Shown one piece after another: positions 1 through 12,123 of a stretch of 64,000 nucleotides of DNA. Numbering within the stretch: position 1 is the first letter of the stretch; each line of letters begins with the position of its first letter. The position numbers were made by a program, and so were the translations under genes. The notes below the pieces were generated by a model. It saw only the letters and a program-made list of their open reading frames with translations. It did not search any database and was not told where the DNA came from. The stretch is taken from contig JAQJZZ010000008.1 in NCBI GenBank assembly GCA_030077755.1, forward strand, positions 1,674,001-1,738,000, written 5' to 3'. Source of the stretch: Filosporella fistucella. Its lineage: Eukaryota > Ascomycota > Leotiomycetes > Helotiales.

Positions 1-1274
1 GGTCCAGTTTCAGGCACAGCAATGCCACTATTCCAGCTTTTGTGGATAAGTTCCGACTAGACCTACGGTAGAAGGGAATTGTGGTCATCTGCAATCTTCT
101 TGGAAGCAGCAAGCGTGAACCACTATACCGGTGTTGTGAATCTCGGAGCACTTCCCTCCCAATACAGCATCTAGCTTGGAAAAGAATATCCCAAGAAACC
201 AATGATCCAAGCTTCAAGCAGCATCTTGTGCCAGGTTTTGATACTAGTAATGTCACCCTATGGAATATCCCTTACGGCCTGGACCGCCAAAATGATTGAT
301 ATGCCTTGTATCGACGGATAATTCGGTGCGTCTCGCCGGCTGCTAACCTATTGTACAAAACAATGTTATGGGGGATTTCCAAAATCTCGAACTGAGTTCT
401 GATAGGGGCTGAAAGTAAAGCGGTTCGTCACGAACTTGGTTGCGTTGATTGACCTCTCAAATCTCGAGATATCAAACACTTACATTGACTCGGCAAAAAG
501 TTTATTATATTACTGGCTGGAACGACAGCGGACATGATAGACATTTGACACCACTTTTCTTTATCCAATTTATCCAAGAGCATCGCCCGTTATTATGACT
601 TTAGCCTGTGAAATAGCCCTATCATCCGAATGTATCTATCTGCCACTACCCCGGACTTTCCCCCCAAAAACGTGGGAAGCCCCACCAACTTGACCCCCCG
701 ACATCCCAACCGCGGGGTTGTATCAACCGAAAACGCCAACGCCCCCTCGATCTGGTGGCAGTGGGCAGAACTTGGCACAGGCTTGTCCTAGAAATCTCAC
801 ATGATTCCTCTCCTCCTCAGATCCTCTAGACAAAAAAAACATATGTCTGGATAAACTCCTCAGACCGTGGCGTTGGGACGATCTGTTTATCCGTGACATA
901 TAACTTTGGTTGGTGAACATGTTGTCCAGATATCTCTCTCTCTTATTGGTTCCCAGGTATTGAAGATCAATCGCCATTTTCTCTGATTGATTCAGCACAC
1001 GATCCCAAATGGGGCAGACGAGGAGCATTGCATCCACGAGACAAGGTGGAGTATGTACATGTGCAGGGAAACCTCGTCCTAACCTCACACCAACAACGCA
1101 AGCCTGGATGAACCCCCGCAAGATCTATTAATCCTTGACCAGAGAGACCATGAAGGTTAATAAGGATCGAGCTGCTCGTCGAGCTGCTTTTTTCAGAGCT
1201 ATTCAACTCTTAGGAGTGAAGTGATTGTCTTTTCACCTCATCGACATTGTCTTTCGTGTATTTGGCTTGTCAAG
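1..1274. other. Intergenic/5' flank, no gene seen
   Basis: No open frame here resembles a protein family. The stretch is moderately AT-rich and contains a pyrimidine-rich part around 590-720. It ends directly at the start of the sugar transporter, so its right part is presumably that gene's promoter and 5' UTR. Confidence 0.5.
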
Positions 1275-3413
1275 ATGGTGCACATTGGTGTTGAAACGAG
1301 AGCCGCTGAGCTCGAGGTAGCTCAGGCAGAGGCACCTAAATTTGAGAAGGTGACTTGGTACTCTGATCCAGGTCTGCGAAAGCTTTACTGGTATGCCTGT
1401 GTGCTCTGTATTGCCTCTGCCACTACTGGTTATGATGGGTAAGTAAAATCTCAACAGTCAACCCAACCACGACAGAGCTGACTCTAGATAACAGCATGCT
1501 TCTCAATACCTCTCAAAACATGGATCAATGGCAGGCATACTTCCATAAACCAGGTGGTAGCAAATTGGGCTTCATGAATGCCATCTACCAAATTGGTTCC
1601 CTTGTTTCCTTCCCGCTTGTGTAAGTACTGCATTGCTCCTGGTCCCCGCGAACATTTCTAAACCTTGATAGGCCATACATGGCAGATTGGTGGGGACGAA
1701 GAGTTCCAATTTTCGTCGGAGGTCTTCTCATGTGTCTTGGTGCTCTACTTGGAGCCTTCTGCAACGGATATGGAAGTATGTTGCTAGGATAACACCGTTT
1801 TGGCTTGGATCAGTTATACTTGACACTTGCTGACAATCGATTAGTGTACGTTGCAGGCCGATTCGTTCTCGGTTTCGGCAACTCTTTGGCACAGTAAGTT
1901 GTGCTCTTATTGTAATGTGAAACATGCTAATATTCTCAAAGAATGTCCTCACCAGTCTTGTTGACCGAGTTGTGCCACCCCCAACATCGTGGAAAAGTCA
2001 CAGCCATCTATAATTGTCTTTGGAACTTGGGAGCATTGTGTACGTCTAGCTATTGGATATTCAACCATCAGTGCTGATAGACTTTAGTCGTTGCGTGGCT
2101 GGCTTGGGCTACGGTCGAGATCAGAGGTGATTGGTCATGGAGAAGTTTAACCTTGCTTCAAGCTCTTCCCGCAGCTATCCAACTCTCCATGATCTACTGT
2201 AAGTACAAAAGCATCAAAATCTTGAGCCCAGAGCTGACTAGCAAAAGGGGTTCCTGAATCTCCACGTTGGCTCATCTCCAAAGAGAGATACGAAGAAGCC
2301 GAGACGATTCTTGCCAAGTACCATGCTAACGGCGATAAAACAAATGCCACTGTCGCCTTCGAATTCAGAGAAATCAAGGAGACTCTCCGACTTGAATTTG
2401 AGGTCAAGAAAACGAGCTCTTACCTCGACTTCTGCCGTACCAAAGGCAACCGATACAGATTGGCTCTTCTCATCTCACTTGGCATCATCTCTCAATACAG
2501 TGGTAATGCCTTGTTCAGTAATTACATGAACTTGATCTACGAAGGTGCAGGCATCAAGAAACAAAGCCAGAAGATCCCTGTGAGTATGAAGATTCAAGCT
2601 AGGGGAAATATAATAATAGTTTTTTCCAGCTTAATGGTGGACAAACACTTCTCAGCTTGATCGTTAGTGTATCTTGCGCGTTTTTGATTGATAGAGTTGG
2701 TCGTCGCCCACTTTTCTTGACAGCAATGTGTGGTGAGTACTGGTTACCAATATATCTGATTGATTTGCCCAGAGCTGACATGCATAGGAATGGTTCTCAT
2801 GTTCCTCGCTTGGACTATCGTCTCCTCACAATATGAGAGGCTGGGTGAAAAGGCTGTCAAGTCTACTGGATATCCTCAAATTGTCTTTGTCTGGCTGTTC
2901 GGTATCTTCTACTCCTTGGCATGGTCTGGACTCTTGGTTGCATATGCCCTTGAGATTCTTCCATACAAGCTCAGAGCAAAGGGACTCATGATCATGAACT
3001 TGACTGTGCAGGCTGCTTTGGTGGTCGGCGGGTAAGCTATACTCATTTGAAAATATTTCAAGAGAAGCACAAGACTAATGACAACCAGTCAAACGAACCC
3101 AATCGCCTGGCAGAATCTAGAGAAATCAAAGAAGCGCTGGACTTTCTGTCTCTTCTACACCGTAAGTAATTTGATCTCATATCACGAACACAACTGACGC
3201 AAATAGCTATGGGACTTCATCGAGCTTCTCTTCGTCTACTTCTTCTATATCGAGACACGCGGCCCCACTCTCGAAGAACTGGCCAAGGTCTTCGACGGTG
3301 AAGATGCCGAAGTAGCTCGTATCGACATGGACGCCGTACACAAAGACGTGGAGCTTGAGCACGAACCCATGAACGAGAAGAATGCCGTCACTGCTAATAC
3401 ATCTACTGTCTAA
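1275..3413 (+). CDS. MFS sugar transporter, lactose permease (LAC12)-like
   Basis: This is a plasma-membrane sugar:H+ symporter of the major facilitator superfamily, here read as 536 residues from 11 exons: 1275-1438, 1495-1620, 1672-1775, 1845-1893, 1942-2039, 2088-2198, 2248-2580, 2631-2732, 2788-3031, 3089-3161 and 3207-3413. All junctions are GT-AG and the exon sum is in frame. Family hallmarks are seen in order: YDG after helix 1, DWWGRR in the helix 2-3 loop, PESPRW before the central loop, a second DRVGRR, and ETRGPTLEEL at the end of helix 12. The shape and the fully hydrophobic twelve-helix layout match fungal LAC12/cellodextrin-type transporters, but the substrate cannot be read from sequence. 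The start is the ATG of MVHIGVE, because the cytosolic N-terminus and the first intron at YDG fit the family. The gene converges on a hexose transporter 1.5 kb away. Confidence 0.9.
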
Positions 3414-4875
3414 ACACAGTCGAGAAACCCCAAAAACACCAAAAAAAGTGCTAGGAATCATCAATTAATAGTTATCATACCCGTGCTAAGCATATTGAAT
3501 TCATCTGAAATTTTTGTTGGAGGAAGACGAGAAGGTGTGCTGTCTGGATGTCTTTGAGCTTCTACACTCGCTTTTAATTGAGTAGGACATTAATATATTT
3601 TGTTTCTAACTCGCACATGTATGTCTGCTCTTGATGTGAATAGCAGTGAATCGGTAAATGCAACCTGAGCGTACGATGCCAAGTCGTGTGCTGAAAAAGT
3701 GAGTGTTGTAGCATAGCAGGCGCCGCTCTGGTCCCTTACAGTGTCACTCACATGAGCTTTAGTGCATATCTCAGCGTGGTGATGCTAGCCGAGTCCCTAG
3801 ATGTCATTCTCCAAATTCATGATAGGTAAGTAGATAATCTTACTGTGATGAGGTAACCTACGGGCCTCAGGCGCTCAAAGCTCCCAAAGCCCTTGAATCG
3901 CCCAACAAGCCCAGAGTGACCTAAGTGCTCTGACCATTAGGGTATCCTTCCCTCAATTTAGTGATCATACACCCTGCTAGAGCCAATACTTCTTAACATT
4001 CAGGAGCTGGATCTCTCGTCTGCGTACTTCAGAATGACCTAGCTAGAAAACCAAGAATATGGCGGGGATGATAGATGCTTGTATACGTGCTGTGAAAAAC
4101 TTATGTGGCAGAGAGTCGTATTTATAGTAAAGTGAAACATTTGTTGGATTCTATTCACTAGACTATTAGCAAACCAAATAGTTTTAGAATCTTTCTTTGA
4201 GGTCCCCCGTCAGAGAGTATAAAGAATTTGCTTTATCCAATTCTTAGATAGCCAAATGCGATGCTTTTTTTGAAAGTACAAGTACAATTGTGGAAGATAT
4301 CTCGCTGAGACTTGAAAGCCTCGGGAGAAAAAACGCTAAGCGCCCCACAAAGCCCTCCTCCCTTCTTGAATATCATCTGTCATCCCATCTAGCGGAAGGC
4401 CTTTTGTCTCAAGATGTATCACTCTCAAAGTTGTAATGCGTAATCTGCGTGATAGTATGCAGGTATCGTGCTAAGTACAAACCACAGCCTCCATTCGTTC
4501 GGGACAAAATATACTAAGAAGGAACTACCTTCGACTTTGGAAAGGAGGAATAGCTGAGTTTTGCTAGCAAGAGTAAGCACGCCCTATCTGGCTTGCCTCC
4601 TACCGTTCGTTTGCATGAGGAACAGGTGTTTAATCCGCGTTGCTAGTCTATCCAGTATGCCAAAGAAAGTATATGCGTGCTGTGCACTATGAGAATGAGA
4701 AGGCAACGCAAACTTCACTAGGAAAATACAAGGCTTGTTTATAGTTGAATGATTATAGGGTATATATCCAACTCTACTGAGCTCCTCTATCTCTCACAAA
4801 ATCTAGTATCTTGGTATCTATATGTATATATACTCTCCTCCTCCCTAGTACAGGACCCACTTCGCCTCCGGACAT
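3414..4875. other. Intergenic region between convergent transporters
   Basis: About 1.46 kb holds the 3' flanks of two convergent sugar-transporter genes. There is no open frame of note. A stretch near 3890-3960 looks faintly like a tRNA D-arm on the minus strand but does not fold as a tRNA. Nothing else is recognisable. Confidence 0.5.
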
Positions 4876-6777
4876 TTAGACAACCTCCTTAGTAGCGGGA
4901 ATAGTGTGCTCAACTTCAGTCTCCTCGGTGGAGTCATTGTGCTTGCCACCATGGACAGGGATTCCTTTGTCGACGAGACCCATCTCGGCAGCAAAGGTAG
5001 AGTGAGGAACCCAAGTGCGAGACTTGCGTGGTGTAACTTCCTCCAACATACGATCAACCTGCTCGAGGGAGAGACCCTTGGTCTCTGGGACAAGGAAGTA
5101 TGCGAAGAGGACCGAGACGATACAGAGCGAGCCCCACATGAAGAAGATGTTGGTCGAGAGGTTGGCATATTCTTTGTTCATCAGATAAGGAGTAATGATC
5201 GCGATGATCTAACTGATTGTTAGTTCCAATTCAAGAGACGAAGATGGAAAGACGTACGCAATTCCAGAACCAGTTGGAGGCTGTTGAGAGACCAACACCA
5301 CGTGATCTGATTGGGAGGGGAAAGATCTCTCCAATGACGACCCAAGCACATGGTCCCCATGTGGTAGCGAACATGAAGATGTTGATGCATATAAATGCAA
5401 TCATAGCAGATACAGCGGCGGTGTTGGTATCAGCGCCTCGGTCTTTTCCAACAGTGATACCAACAATCGCTGTGATGTATTGAGAGATGACCATTCCAGT
5501 TCCACCGACAAGGAGGAGATTGCGACGACCGAATCGTTCTACCATCCAGAAGGAGAGGGGAGTCGAGCACACATTGACGAGGGTAGTGATCAAACTAATC
5601 AGGAATGGATTTTTGATAGTGTTGAGACTAGAGACACGCGTCAGCATATTCTTCACCTGTCCTAAATATGGCGATTGCTTACCTCTTGAAGAACACGACA
5701 CCGTAGTAGAAAATGAAGTTGATTCCGGTCAATTGCTGCATCATCTGTAGTCCGATACCCAATAGTGTACGACGAAGATTAGAGCTAGCATGTCCAAGTC
5801 CACCCTGGAAACAGCTGGTCCAGCCGGAGATGTACGAGGTCTGTGGGATAACGGATAGCTCGTATTCATGGTTCGCAATGATCTCAGCAAGCTCGTCTTG
5901 AATATACTCGGACTCAATTGGCTGTCCGCGAACACTAGCAAGTGATTTCGCTGCCTGATCGATCTTTCCCTTCTTGACGAAGTAACGTGGAGATTCAGGA
6001 AGGAAGAAGAGACCTGCTCCTAAGATGATTGCCCACAGAAATTGTATCGCGACCGGAATACGGTATGACCCGGTATCATCGCGGTTTTGAGTGGCATAGA
6101 CAACGCAGTTTGCGAGGAGGATTCCAATGGTAATACAGAACTGATACCCTGACACCAATGCACCGCGCACCTTTTTTGGGGCGATCTCGGACATGTATAG
6201 AATGACTTTAATCAAGGTCAGCCATGATTCTCTACCAAGTAGGTAGAGCGATAACTTACTAATAGCTGAGATAAAACCAACACCGGCACCAGCAATGAGA
6301 CGACCGACTACCATGACAGCCAAGGTCGTGCTGGCAGTCTCGAGGATACATCCAACGGAGAAGGTAATGCAGCCAGCAATGATAGTCCATCTTCGTCCGA
6401 TATGGTCTGCAAGATCACCAGAGATGATGGCACCAAAGAAAGTACCGCAGGACAATATACCAGTCAACAGGGACTGTTGCCATCCTGGGAGAACGAACGC
6501 AAGGACGGCCGCGGTGTCATTTGGATCCGGGTATGGAAGCCCGGTGTATTGCCGAATATAATATTTCATTCCCATGATTCCTGGGTAATGTTAGCTTTTA
6601 TCTCACAAAACAGCTAGCGCTGTGGCTTTTTTTCACACCTCCCATCCAACCCGTGTCATAGCCGAAGAATACTCCTCCAAATGCAGCAAAAGCACACATT
6701 AAATAAGCCTTCATCGTCACTGGTGCCTCGACACGTGACGTGTCGGCAGTGCCCGTGATCACAGCTCCACCTGCCAT
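4876..6777 (-). CDS. Hexose transporter (MFS, high-affinity glucose type)
   Basis: This is a facilitative or H+-coupled monosaccharide transporter of the plasma membrane, 561 residues from five exons (6777-6639, 6580-6260, 6205-5683, 5627-5258, 5208-4876), with an in-frame exon sum. Signatures run in order: FFGYDTGWMGG in helix 1, DHIGRR in the first loop, PESPRYF before the central loop, QQLTGINFIFYYG in helix 7, GPCAWVVIGEIFPLPIRSRG in helix 10 and VPETKGLSLEQVD after helix 12. These are the standard fungal HXT/RGT2-type motifs and set it apart from the LAC12-like neighbour. The start is the ATG of MAGGAVITG. Intron 1 uses the less common donor GTGTGA. The C-terminal tail is about 75 residues after the VPETKG motif and lacks an obvious long sensor extension, so a transporter is likelier than a glucose sensor. 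Confidence 0.92.
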
Positions 6778-9400
6778 TGTGAGGTAAGAGCAAGGATGTT
6801 TGGTGGTGTTGAAGAAAAGGTGGCTATCTGGTAACCAGATCTGTGCTTAAGAAACAAGAGAACAAGTATAGTGGGAATCGAACCAACTTATATGAGAGCT
6901 CGTTCCTACCTACAGTACCTCCCTCGCACATCGTACAGTGCTACAGCCCAATGCCTCCCATGGGTAGAAGAAAGTGGAGCTGTGACCTCCATGGGTGAGA
7001 CCTACGTAAAGGCATGCTGTTCTGGATTCTCTAGCCCTCGCCTCACTGGAACTTACCTCTTTGTCGCGCACCTCTCTGTCACAGAGTGTAAGAAATGAGA
7101 GTCCACTTTGAAAGCGGCATGCTGATTCCTTCCACTTTCTTTGACAAACAATCGACCAGTACTACAAGGCTCGGTCCTTCTTTTTAAAAGACCGGTAATG
7201 ACTACCTGAGGTAGCAAGTGGGAGCCCTGAACATCCCAGTATTCACGCTTCAAGTCTCATTCAGACTGTGGAGGACGGGGATATGCATAAGCTTGGAAGC
7301 AAATTGGTGCATGCAAGATGTAAAACCATCTCCAAGTAGAACACCCTGCGGCTTAGTGATGGTCAGGTAGCACCGAGTGCAAGGGGCACATGATCGAGAG
7401 ATCAGTGTTGCCAGCGGATGAACCTGCAAGTAGCTACCTCCAAATACTTCTGAGCCACTTAACGGGGCTCCAGACCAAACGACCTCCATATTGCGGAGAT
7501 AGAGCTTGGTCAATCTAAGCGCTACCGGATGGCGCAGGGTGCAGACTATGGGGAACATGCACCTCCAAGGGTACCTCAAATTGTACCCAGGTAGATGTAC
7601 ATTACCCGAAGACAGTCGGGCCTTCTATCGAGCTTCAGAGATCCATTGTAAAGTGATTGCTGGAACGATTCGAGAATGGGTTTAGAGTCGTGGGACTCTG
7701 CGTCTGGATTCACACAGTTTGATATCGGTCAAGGTATTCGGTCGTTGATAGGACCCTGAATTTTCAAAATTAGCGGTTCCAAATCCTCGGTATTGCATCG
7801 TCTTTTTCCATGCCAGCCTTCCAAGATGATCAACGTCGCCATCAAGCCCATGACTCTTAGCACTACCACGAGGCTTAACGCCTTCAACGCCAGAAAGCTT
7901 TTTTGCCAAGACTCAGAATCTTGAAGGCCCGACTTCAGCGCCCTGTGGGCCATTATTTGAAGGTAGTTCCTGAAAGAGCACTGTGTATGTGCCACCCTCG
8001 GTCTTTGTTGTCGCGGTGAGATGTAACAATGGCGTCTATAAATCGCCTTTTCAATTGTTCCTCGAATCAAATGCTGGGCGCTTGCGGCGTAAAAGAGGAC
8101 CCTGAAAAACTAGCCTGCATCGAGGCTCGAACGCCACATTGTGTGGGTGCGAGAGTCGAAGCACCAATGACGGCTGAAATTTTTGACCCTTGACGGTCGT
8201 TCCAAGTGTGAGTGGATTTTGTGGGACTGCGGAGGCTGGAGCACTGGAGCATGGAGTCTCTGGAGTCTGGATGATGGAGTTGTGGGCTGCGCACATGTTT
8301 GATAGACGAACTGGGGAAAGATGCCCGCGAAACGGGTGTGCTCCCACGCTATGACCGAGACCTGTTGAAATTTCGTACTTTTAACATTTGACTTCATTTC
8401 AAGTGGGGACCAATAACCTTCTCTCGTAATTTTCTCGTTCAAATCAGTTTGGTTCGGATAGAAAAGGGCTTTATTTGAGCTTCTGAGCAGCTTGTGATGC
8501 CACGACTCCAATTTCAGTCATGATTTGCTTGCTCTTGGGGACAGCTGTTTATGGAGAAGAGAATGATGAAAGATCTCTCTGGGTATGGAAGCTTGCTAAA
8601 TCGAACCGTAGAATGGCTTTTAGCCCAGGTTTCAACTTTGTAGGTTATAAGCTGGAAGATGGACAGTATTGATTGTCCTGGTATGAGGAGCGACTCTTTA
8701 AGAGTCATCTCCAAGATGCTGTAAAGGCTCAACTCGCCAAGCGGCTGCCATTGCTTGGGTGCTGTCAAGCTTTGAACCATAGATGCCGAGGGAGATAAAG
8801 GACAAGAACGTTCCAGGCCAGGATTAGATTCATCGCAGTGCTTGTTCAGCACACCGTATTGCTATAGGCTTTATTTCATTGGAACAATGTATGTTTGTAA
8901 CTTTGAGGGATTTGTCCTCAAATTAGTCTTCCTTCGGGTTATATTTCTGCCCATACAACCACGACTTAAAGTTCGACTCCTAGCCCAGATATGTGAAAGG
9001 AAATTCTCGTTATTCGCTCGTCCCATCTTCAGCTTGGTAGAGGACCAGGTCAGAATAACTCCTTTACCAAGATCGATTCATTCGCATTCGTGGAGAGAAT
9101 GGAAGCGACTGACGACGCTATTCGATTCGAAACCTCCCCTTGCTTATCCCATGCAATCCAAAAGCTGTCCCAGGTCCAAATTTGTCTCCAATCATGAACA
9201 AAGTCCTCCGTTCTGCCCGATTGTCATGACCACACGCACCGGATCGCCTCACGCCAAATGCTCTGTAACTCTACGGGATAACAGATGCTTGCGACTGAAT
9301 ATTCGAGCCTGAAGAAGTGCAGCTTCTTCGTCATATACAGGCGCTCCACTGCCTGAGATCCTCATATCCTCGTTATTATCGTCGCCGTCAATTGACATAT
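6778..9400. other. Intergenic region, no supported gene
   Basis: This 2.6 kb contains several short open frames on both strands, none resembling a known family and none with a plausible splice structure. The first few hundred bases are the promoter side of the hexose transporter. A T-loop-like motif on the minus strand near 6874-6886 is not embedded in a foldable tRNA. Confidence 0.45.
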
Positions 9401-9456
9401 TTATTGTGACGCTACTAGGACGCCCTCTATCGGGAAGAGATAAGAAGATCGGGAGG

Positions 9457-10058
9457 TTACAACATCATAGTCAATAGCCATATACCATATGTAAAGGAGG
9501 GGACCAACCAAGAACACCATGCTAAAACTGATCCCGTCAGAATGAAGGCTGAATTCCCTTGTCGAGAATACCAATGATGATCCCAATACGCTTGATTCTT
9601 GACTGCCGTCCCACTTGTTATACTCAATGTTGTGATCAGTACCACATCAATGACAAGTTGTGCTCTCCCTACAGACAGCCAGCCGGAAGAACAACCTCTT
9701 GGTTTCTCGTTCAAAGACGCGTCCCGAAACTTGACTTCCAAGCGTAAGAAGTGATTTATGAAATAGCATAGCAGCAGAATAACGAGTCGAGCTAACGCAA
9801 AGTAGAGAAACACTATTGCAGGAATGGATTCGTCTTGATTGCCGGCAGTTTGAAGGGTCAAAGAGATGGCCAAAAGGACGAAGGCCAACAGGTGAAGATA
9901 TATCGTAGGGTGAAATTTGAGTAATGTTCTTTCATGGCGACTAAATCGATAGGCGCTTCTGAGACAGGTGGATCTTCATGCTCATGTTGGCTCAACTCAG
10001 CGGATGCTGGCCTCTCTTCTGCAAGGCAGTAGTATCGTGTCGTTGCCGCCATAATCAC
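9457..10058 (-). pseudogene. Possible small membrane protein locus, frame broken
   Basis: I do not recognise this gene. Reading the minus strand from the ATG at 10058 gives a soluble acidic N-terminal part with EERPASAELSQHEHEDPP and then NFTLRY. About 180 bases in, the frame that continues as plausible protein shifts: it runs LKFHPTIYLHLLAFVLLAI, then several hydrophobic segments ending GIWLLTMML at 9457. The downstream frame encodes roughly four membrane helices (for example AIVFLYFALARLVILLLCYF and VIDVVLITTLSI). No GT-AG intron of normal length repairs the shift, because a stop codon lies just upstream in the second frame. It may be a decayed gene, a gene with an exon I missed, or chance hydrophobic frames. 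A third frame over 9401-9586 is also hydrophobic, which lowers certainty. Confidence 0.3.
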
Positions 10059-11399
10059 TTCCCCCCGTCTGTACTTGGTGTTTTCGTCTCCTCGTTGGGT
10101 TTGCGTGATCGATGGGTCTGCTGGCTGAGATGTACAATTTAAAAAATTATTTATTTATACTGCTTGAAAACATTCGTTCTTATGCTGAAGAGGGAAGCAA
10201 GTCTTTGCATCCTCTTTCGGCTTTGTTTTGCATGGCTGCTCATTTTGAAGTCAAGAGAAGGTCGGTCGAGTAGAGTAGTATTTCCTTCATGGCGCGTTTG
10301 CTTGAAGTTGGACGTGTTGGTGTGGGGGCTGGGGGTACCAGCCCCACTAAAACGGGTCCCAATTAGGAACAGCGAGAGCATCCGCAGACGGCATCCTCAT
10401 TCCTCTTCTTCAGATTCAACAACCAACATCGTTGAAACAATCAAATCGTCCGCACTATAACCAATCTGAAGGGCATTTGAAGCCAGAGTAGCTTGTGGTG
10501 AACATCTCAAGGTTGAGTTGTTCTTTGATGAAGTTTTGTGGTGATATTTTCTACGATTGCATGCCACAGAGCTGATCTCCATGCGGAATAGTATCACTGA
10601 ACAAGTCAGTCATCAAGCCTGCGATGTCTTACAAGATAGTAAGAAAATTCTCCTCAGACTGATACTTAATAAGAAAGTAGAGTTTGATATCTTGGAGCTA
10701 GTCATGTGCTGCTTTGTCCTTGTTTGCCTAATTTTGAAAAGGACGGCTTAGTTTCCAGCTGTTGACGCGAGAAGTGCTCGTATGTTTTGTCGGCGGCGGA
10801 GAATGCATAAGGCTGATGTCGAAGGTCCTCGGCACGATCATTAATCAGTTGACAACATCACTGCTGGATTAGTGTTACATTAGAAAATTTGTGTTAAATT
10901 ATAGCTCCTGTTGTCATTTCTATGTTTCAGGTACAAAGCGAGTCACGGTAGAAAAGTGACGTGAGATTTAAATTTTCAGCTTTCGCCATCAAATGCTGCC
11001 TCAAAGAGCCAGTATGATCTGAGAGAATGATGAGTTTGTAATTGATTAAAACATCGCGTTGTATACTTTTCATTTCTTGTTCGAGCGAAATCTACAAGGT
11101 CGTGGCATCAAGATGTGACAACGAATATTGAATAGCTCTTTTTAGAGCGGTGACTTGGGTTTCTAGATGATTAGATCTGATTTTAGGCTTCTAACTCGCA
11201 CCTGCTTTTAGGTACTTTCTAGGTAGTCATTAGCCACAATGGGAAAGAAGACCTCGTCCAGCCATCCTCGGTCAAGTTGTCCACAAAACACCAATTCGAA
11301 ATCTGACTGTCGAATGTATGTTTCTTAAGTGTCTATCACAACTGTACTGCCTGACTGCTCAACCTCGTAAGTTCAACTGCCCCTAACCAAAATTAACAC
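10059..11399. other. Intergenic region, no gene seen
   Basis: AT-rich sequence without a supported coding frame, promoter signature or RNA gene. It separates the weak membrane-protein locus from the repeat-bearing region upstream of the secreted protein gene. Confidence 0.45.
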
Positions 11400-11420
11400 A
11401 TCAAAGCTTCTTCCACTTCA

Positions 11421-11650
11421 CGTTCTGTGTTCCTCGCATAGTCATTTGCTCGGACCGTACCTCAACCCTATCTCTATAGACTTCATGACTTTCTATGGGC
11501 ATACGACCGCGGCCGCTTCTAACCAGAATTGGCTCAAAAGTGCATGTTCTGTTAACATTTTGTGGTCCTCGCACGTTCTGTGATAGGTTTGTAGTTCAGC
11601 CCTATCTCGGTAGACTTCACGATATGACACGCGCAGAGCGGCCGCGTTTT
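11421..11650 (+). repeat. Two diverged direct repeats, each ending in GCGGCCGC
   Basis: Copy A (about 11421-11520) and copy B (about 11545-11650) share the same order of blocks. First is TCCTCGCA preceded by a short T-rich run. Next is CCCTATCTC followed by TAGACTTCA. Last is the palindrome GCGGCCGC, at 11509-11516 in copy A and 11638-11645 in copy B, a 129-base offset. Blocks between these are diverged. It lies about 470 bases upstream of the secreted-protein start. Neither copy encodes anything recognisable. It could be a decayed tandem duplication or part of an old repeat. Confidence 0.5.
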
Positions 11651-12123
11651 TACGGGTAATTCAAAATCGGAAGTTCTGACTCAGATTGTGTGCCCTTGAG
11701 TGGGAATTTGCATGTTGTATGGCTCAGCTCCCATCCAAAGAACGCAAGACACTCTCCAAATACGGCCTTCCTATCCGAAAGTTGGTCACCATCACGTTCT
11801 CGATGGGGAATATCTCGGCATTTTCTCTTGTTCAGCAATGTACACATTCCGTGTGATCACTCATCTAGCTATGGATTTCAGTGAGTCTGAACTCGAAAAT
11901 GTATAAAGCGGTGGCTATTTCCTATGTCAGGAGCCGGTTTCAATTCATCAATCATACAGCAAACAGAACGTGGACAGAGACCTTTTGAACAACTACTCTT
12001 CGAAAATCAATACTTTCTCACACAGAAGATACCTGTGAGTCAAAGAAAAACCAATCCTGTTGTAGCAAATTGACTGACTGGCTAAATGTTTTGCGAGCAA
12101 CAGAACTACTTTTGCTTCTCAAA

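Noticed and set aside
3890..3960. Minus-strand sequence resembling a tRNA D-arm (GGTCAGAGCACT)
   Set aside because: The T-arm and acceptor stem do not match, so it is not a complete tRNA.
6874..6886. A minus-strand tRNA T-loop-like motif (GGTTCGATTCC)
   Set aside because: The surrounding bases do not give acceptor, D or anticodon stems at tRNA spacing.
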